Translations under genes and position numbers: made by a program
From: Proteobacteria bacterium ST_bin14
Lineage (GTDB): Bacteria; Pseudomonadota; Alphaproteobacteria; Sphingomonadales; Sphingomonadaceae
Assembly (NCBI GenBank): GCA_002083655.1
Contig: MSXR01000003.1
Location: 62,001-126,000, forward strand
Direction of reading: 5' to 3'
Length of the DNA stretch: 64,000 nt
Part shown: piece by piece, positions 60,331-64,000 of the stretch
How the letters are laid out: each line of letters begins with the position of its first letter
Position numbering within the stretch: the stretch's first letter is position 1
The notes under the pieces: model-generated
What the model was told of the DNA's origin: nothing
Databases searched by the model: none
Seen by the model: the letters and a program-made list of their open reading frames with translations, nothing else

Positions 60331-61644
60331 CTAATCGCCAAACACCCGCGCAAATATCGTGTCGACATGCTTCAGGTGATAGCCAAGATCAAACTTCGCC
60401 TCGATTTCAGGTGCTGGCAGGGCGGCGGTTACATCGGGGTCAGCGATCAGCAGGTCGAGCAGCGATAGTTCGCCGTCGCTTTCCCACACTTTCATCGCGT
60501 TGCGTTGCACCAGCCGGTACGAATCCTCGCGGCTCACCCCGGCTTGGGTCAGCGCCAGCAGCACGCGCTGCGAGTGGACCAGCCCGCCCATCTTGTTCAG
60601 GTTCTTTGCCATCCGCTCGGGATAAACGAGCAATTTGTCCATCACTCCGGTCATCCGCGCCAAGGCGAAATCGAGCGTGATCGTCGCGTCTGGGCCGATA
60701 TAGCGCTCCACGGAGGAATGGCTGATATCGCGTTCATGCCATAGTGCGACGTTTTCCAGCGCGGGCGTAACATAACCGCGCACCATCCGCGCCAGGCCGG
60801 TCAGGTTTTCGGTCAGTACGGGGTTGCGCTTGTGCGGCATGGCAGACGACCCCTTTTGCCCCGGGGCGAAATATTCCTCCGCCTCCAGCACCTCGGTACG
60901 CTGCAAATGGCGGATTTCGGTCGCGAGCCGCTCTATCGAGCTGGCGATCACGCCCAATGTCGCAAAAAACATCGCATGGCGATCACGCGGGATGACCTGG
61001 GTGGAGACGGGTTCAACGGTCAGCCTCAGCTTGGCCGCAACATGCGCCTCCACTGCCGGATCGATATTGGCAAACGTGCCGACCGCGCCGGAGATGGCGC
61101 AGGTGGCGATATCAGCGCGGGCCGCGACCAGCCGCGCGCGGTTGCGATCAAATTCGGCATAGGCCTGGGCCAGTTTCAGCCCGAAAGTGACCGGTTCGGC
61201 GTGGATGCCGTGGCTGCGGCCGATTGTCGGCGTCAATTTATGCTCAAGCGCGCGGCGCTTCAGCACCACGAGCAGCGCGTCAAGATCGGCGATCAGCAGA
61301 TCGGCCGCGCGCGCAAGTTGTACCGCCAGGCAGGTATCGAGCACATCGGATGACGTCATGCCCTGGTGCATGAAGCGCGCTTCATCCCCCACCTGTTCAG
61401 CCACCCAGGTAAGGAAGGCGATCACGTCATGCTTGGTGACAGCCTCAATCGCGTCGATGGCGGCCACATCGATCACCGGGTTGGTCGCCCACCAGCGCCA
61501 CAGCGCGGCGGCGGCTTCTTTTGGCACCACGCCCAGATCCGCCAGCGCGTCGGTGGCATGCGCTTCAATCTCAAACCAGATGCGGAAACGCGCCTCGGGC
61601 GTCCATAGGGCGACCATATCGGGGCGGGAGTAGCGGGGGATCAT
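60331..61644 (-). CDS. purB: Adenylosuccinate lyase
   Basis: PurB catalyses two steps of purine synthesis: SAICAR to AICAR and adenylosuccinate to AMP. The 437-residue product starts MIPRYSRPDMVALWTPEARFRIW at ATG 61644 behind AAGGAAAG. Motifs are HDVIAFLTW, FMHQGMTSSDVLDT near 83-96, GRSHGIHAEPVTFGLK with the catalytic His near 140, and the signature GSSAMPHKRNP near 265. An upstream frame extends to 61824 with no family similarity. Confidence 0.97.
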   Translation of the reverse strand: MIPRYSRPDMVALWTPEARFRIWFEIEAHATDALADLGVVPKEAAAALWRWWATNPVIDVAAIDAIEAVTKHDVIAFLTWVAEQVGDEARFMHQGMTSSDVLDTCLAVQLARAADLLIADLDALLVVLKRRALEHKLTPTIGRSHGIHAEPVTFGLKLAQAYAEFDRNRARLVAARADIATCAISGAVGTFANIDPAVEAHVAAKLRLTVEPVSTQVIPRDRHAMFFATLGVIASSIERLATEIRHLQRTEVLEAEEYFAPGQKGSSAMPHKRNPVLTENLTGLARMVRGYVTPALENVALWHERDISHSSVERYIGPDATITLDFALARMTGVMDKLLVYPERMAKNLNKMGGLVHSQRVLLALTQAGVSREDSYRLVQRNAMKVWESDGELSLLDLLIADPDVTAALPAPEIEAKFDLGYHLKHVDTIFARVFGD

Positions 61645-61809
61645 CGGCTTTCCTTGATCATGAAACGGCAGATCGTCGCGTCCGGCGAACGGACTCGGGA
61701 CGAGCCGCGACCTAGCAGGGACGGGCCGTGCCGCCAAACGAGCAAATGATGCAGCCAAATCAACGCTGCGGGGTTGGTGGTGATGAGGAAGCTCGCCGAT
61801 GTCCCCCTG

Positions 61810-61815
61810 TATAAT
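61810..61815 (+). promoter_or_regulatory. TATAAT -10 box of the EF-hand gene
   Basis: A perfect TATAAT lies 44 bases before the ATG at 61860, in the gap that also holds the purB promoter on the other strand. No good -35 element was found at 16-18 bases, so the promoter may need an activator or use an extended -10. Confidence 0.4.
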
Positions 61816-61859
61816 GCGGGCCACCTCGCTGAAGTTACGTGATAAACTGGAGAAAAATC

Positions 61860-62288
61860 ATGAAGAAGTTCACCCTTGTTGCCGGTGCGATGCTGATGGC
61901 CGCGCCTGCAATCGCCCAACAGGCACCAACCGGTATGCAACAGCTTCCACCGTCATCGGCAGCCCCAGTGCAGATGCAGACGCCGCCATCAACCGCCCCT
62001 GCCGAAGTGCCGGCAACACCTGCGCCTGTCACCGGTACTGATCAGATTGCACAGGTCGTGGAAGCTGAATTCCCTACCTATGACAAGGATGCCAATGGCA
62101 GTCTGAACACCGCCGAATTCTGCACGTGGATGGTCGCGTTACGATCAGCCACCGACAAATCGGTAACGGCCGAAAGCAAGTCGATGAAGGCTTGGGCGAA
62201 GAGCGCCTTTGCGCAGGCCGACGCCGATAAGAGCAAGTCAATCACCAAGATCGAGCTGACCGGATTCCTTGCCCAGCCCAAGGGGTAA
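61860..62288 (+). CDS. Secreted EF-hand calcium-binding protein
   Basis: This 142-residue protein has a signal peptide (MKKFTLVAGAMLMAAPAIAQ) and a Pro/Ala/Thr-rich linker to about residue 65. Two EF-hand-like loops follow: DKDANGSLNTAE near 79-90 and DADKSKSITKIE near 120-131, each with D-x-D/N-x-S/G spacing and a terminal Glu. It is probably periplasmic and may bind Ca2+; the target is unknown. ATG 61860 follows GGAG. The transcript ends at the strong terminator 36 bp downstream. Confidence 0.85.
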   Translation: MKKFTLVAGAMLMAAPAIAQQAPTGMQQLPPSSAAPVQMQTPPSTAPAEVPATPAPVTGTDQIAQVVEAEFPTYDKDANGSLNTAEFCTWMVALRSATDKSVTAESKSMKAWAKSAFAQADADKSKSITKIELTGFLAQPKG

Positions 62289-62323
62289 TCCGCACCACAA
62301 CGCCGGGCATGTAACACCCGCGT

Positions 62324-62364
62324 GCGGCCGCGATACTTCCCCTGGTATCGCGGCCGCTTTTTTT
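62324..62364 (+). terminator. Strong intrinsic terminator after the EF-hand gene
   Basis: GCGGCCGCGATAC (62324-62336) pairs perfectly with GTATCGCGGCCGC (62345-62357) around an eight-base loop and is followed by seven T residues. It separates the EF-hand gene from the opposing GFA-family gene. Confidence 0.95.
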
Positions 62365-62376
62365 GGGCGACCAGCG

Positions 62377-62832
62377 TCAGGGAGCCGCAATGCCGACGAA
62401 ACTAGCCCATTCTTCCGGCGTGCGGGGCTGTTCGTCCATGGCTTTCACGCCATCTGGCAGGGTGATCCACGCTTGCTTGCTGCCCACCCACAGATGGGCG
62501 ACCGGCACCACATCTGCGCTGTTTTCCAGCGTACCACAGCGCAGCGACGCTAATGCGGGTCTCGAATCATTTTCTGCAAAAATGCGCGTCTTGCATTTGC
62601 TGCAGCCGGTAATCTGCGACATCGCCCCGCTGGGCTGTGCATAGCTGCCAACGTCCAGATCACCCTCAATCTGGATATCCTTTTTTGCAAACAGCATGTG
62701 CTCGCTGAACGCGCTGCCTGTACGGGTCTGGCAGTCGGTACAATGGCAGGCATAGGGGTTGAAGCGGAATCCGGGTCGCAGGACATAGCGAACGCTGCCG
62801 CACAGGCATTGGCCCCGAAGTTCACCTTGCAT
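62377..62832 (-). CDS. GFA family (glutathione-dependent formaldehyde-activating-like) protein
   Basis: This 151-residue zinc protein has GQCLCGSVRYVL near residues 8-19, CHCTDCQTRTGSAFSEHMLF near 29-48 and SKCKTRIFAENDSRPALASLRCGTLE near 78-103, the conserved CxC, CxxC and C-x-C ligands of the GFA family. The original glutathione-formaldehyde activity is not established for most members, so the function remains open. The start ATG 62832 lies 56 bp from the end of radC. Confidence 0.9.
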   Translation of the reverse strand: MQGELRGQCLCGSVRYVLRPGFRFNPYACHCTDCQTRTGSAFSEHMLFAKKDIQIEGDLDVGSYAQPSGAMSQITGCSKCKTRIFAENDSRPALASLRCGTLENSADVVPVAHLWVGSKQAWITLPDGVKAMDEQPRTPEEWASFVGIAAP

Positions 62833-62888
62833 TGCTCAACTCCTTTCGATTGATCGTTATTGCACGGAACACCGCCCGTTCCGCCTTT

Positions 62889-63617
62889 CTACATCAGTCC
62901 CTGCGCCCGCAGGCTTACATGGCCGGTCGCGCCGATGATCAGATGGTCGTGGACGGTAATGCCCAGCCTTTTGCCGGCCTCAGCGATCTGGCGGGTCAGC
63001 TCGATATCGGCGCGGCTGGGGGCCGGATCACCGCTGGGGTGGTTGTGGACCAGAATAATCGCTGCTGACCCCAGATCAATCGCACGGCGGATCACCTCAC
63101 GCACATGCACCGCCGCTTCGTCGATCGATCCTTCGCTAATCAATTCGTCGCGAATCAGCATGTTGCGCGTGTTCAGGTGGAGCACCCTGACGCGCTCAAT
63201 TACATGGTGGGCCATATCGGCCTGCAGGTAATCGATCAGCGCCTGCCAATTGCCAAGCACGGGCTGTTCCGCGACTTGCGCGCGCAACAGCCTCAGCGCG
63301 GCTGCCTGGCCGATCTTGATGGCGGCAGCGGCGGTTTCGCCCATGCCATTAACGCGCATCAACGCCTCTGGTTCTGCCGTAAACAGCCCGCCAATGCCGC
63401 CAAATTCCTTCAATAGCGCCTTGGCCAGCGGCTTGGTGTCACGCCGGGGGATCGCAAGCGCGAGCAGATATTCGATCAGTTCATGATCAAGTAATGCCTC
63501 ACCGCCATGACCAAGCAGGCGCTGGCGCAATCGCGCGCGGTGGCCGCTATGGCCTGGGTCGGGCGATTCGGGCGCGCGGGCCTTAGGGCCGTTCTGGTCG
63601 TGATCGGGAACACTCAT
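62889..63617 (-). CDS. radC: RadC family JAB/MPN-domain protein
   Basis: The 242-residue product has an N-terminal helix-hairpin-helix region (LRQRLLGHGGEALLDHELIEYLLALAIPRRDTKPLAKALL, about 28-67), VNGMGETAAAAIK, and the JAMM-type metal motif HNHPSGDPAPSRAD near 190 with an upstream Glu in SEGSIDEAAVH. RadC is widespread, but its historical DNA-repair role is doubtful. It is divergent from the partial YdbH-like gene. Confidence 0.94.
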   Translation of the reverse strand: MSVPDHDQNGPKARAPESPDPGHSGHRARLRQRLLGHGGEALLDHELIEYLLALAIPRRDTKPLAKALLKEFGGIGGLFTAEPEALMRVNGMGETAAAAIKIGQAAALRLLRAQVAEQPVLGNWQALIDYLQADMAHHVIERVRVLHLNTRNMLIRDELISEGSIDEAAVHVREVIRRAIDLGSAAIILVHNHPSGDPAPSRADIELTRQIAEAGKRLGITVHDHLIIGATGHVSLRAQGLM

Positions 63618-63716
63618 GCGGTTTAAGGATTAAGCTTTGTTGGGGAATCAGGCAATTGCGCCGATGCGCCGGGGGCCTATGATCAACGCTGCGCGCCTTT
63701 GGGAGTGAAGATTGCC

Positions 63717-64000
63717 GTGACGGTTGAACGCGATGCAGCGGATGACGCAGCGCCGACACCGGTGCGGCGTGCGCGGCGCTGGTATGGCGGCGCGTCGCGC
63801 TGGGCGCTGGGCATCGCAGGCGTGACGCTGGCGGGGCTGCTGGTGGTGTGGAGCCAGCGTAAACCGATTGCGGACAATTATATCGCCAGCATTTTGACAG
63901 AAAGTGGCGTCACCGCGCGCTACCGAATCGCCGATATCGGCTTTAACCGCCAGCGGCTGACGAATGTCGTGATCGGCGATCCGGCGCATCCTGATCTGGT
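63717..64000 (+). CDS. YdbH-like protein, N-terminal part
   Basis: The reading frame opens at GTG 63717 (in-frame GTG 63705 is possible) behind GGGAG and runs off the right edge; 94 codons are visible. An Arg-rich cytoplasmic start is followed by one membrane segment (WALGIAGVTLAGLLVVW, about 28-44) and a periplasmic part beginning DNYIASILTESGVTARYRIADIGFNRQRLTNVVIGDPAHPDL. This beta-rich opening matches large YdbH/AsmA-like proteins that bridge the envelope to carry phospholipids. The identity depends on the unseen remainder. Confidence 0.7.
   Translation, partial: MTVERDAADDAAPTPVRRARRWYGGASRWALGIAGVTLAGLLVVWSQRKPIADNYIASILTESGVTARYRIADIGFNRQRLTNVVIGDPAHPDL

Overview
The window is chromosomal DNA of a high-GC alphaproteobacterium, most likely a member of the Sphingomonadaceae. 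The support is the GC-rich third codon positions, the rsmI/yraN/gshB/LpoA-like block, a DnaK promoter that fits the alphaproteobacterial RpoH pattern, the short palindromic REP-like repeats between genes, and lineage-typical genes (short Pgi, PCuAC lipoprotein, DUF6491-like and YdbH-like proteins). It is gene dense. Most entries are housekeeping genes in short operons with 4-bp start/stop overlaps. I see no rRNA, prophage, transposase gene or CRISPR array.

Left part (1-18 kb): a partial secreted protein, priA, a transaldolase-like gene, xerC, dedA, gshB-yraN-rsmI facing an LpoA-like lipoprotein, rph-rdgB-hemW facing hrcA-grpE, a nucleotidyltransferase-like gene with a tiny overlapping partner, a threonine synthase, a YaiI-type protein and a DEAD-box helicase with a Gly/Pro/Arg tail. 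Three copies of a dispersed element of about 141 bp (one decayed) lie in the gaps.

Middle (18-42 kb): a DUF427/ABC/AttH-like export operon; a divergent galactoside locus (galK, galT and an SSS symporter on one side, GH36 alpha-galactosidase and GH42 beta-galactosidase on the other) with a 12-bp palindrome in its control region; an amino-acid permease broken by a single TGA; an FAD oxidoreductase; a BLUF blue-light sensor; a Rieske oxygenase; and a cobalamin riboswitch followed by btuB-F-C-D for vitamin B12 uptake. A tRNA-Arg(CCG) follows.

Right part (42-64 kb): nth-dapB, a sirtuin, a nitrilase, era-rnc-lepB, pgi, gor, then a lower-GC two-gene insert. The insert encodes a trypsin-like serine protease and a small protein resembling the trypsin-co-occurring (Trypco) domains, and is the best candidate for an undescribed conflict or defence module. 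After it come rlpA, an indoleamine 2,3-dioxygenase-like gene, a Vgr-related metallopeptidase-like gene, a PCuAC copper chaperone, dnaK-dnaJ behind a heat-shock promoter, an HD-GYP c-di-GMP phosphodiesterase, a 27-residue membrane peptide, purB, an EF-hand protein, a GFA-family protein, radC and the start of a YdbH-like protein.

How the parts work together: hrcA-grpE and dnaK-dnaJ are two separated halves of the heat-shock chaperone system. The galactoside locus takes up and degrades alpha- and beta-galactosides in the cytoplasm and feeds the sugar phosphate pool, though galE and a dedicated regulator are not in view. gshB and gor make and recycle glutathione. An unusual recurring feature is translational coupling through TTGA, where a TTG start overlaps the upstream TGA; it occurs at four gene junctions.
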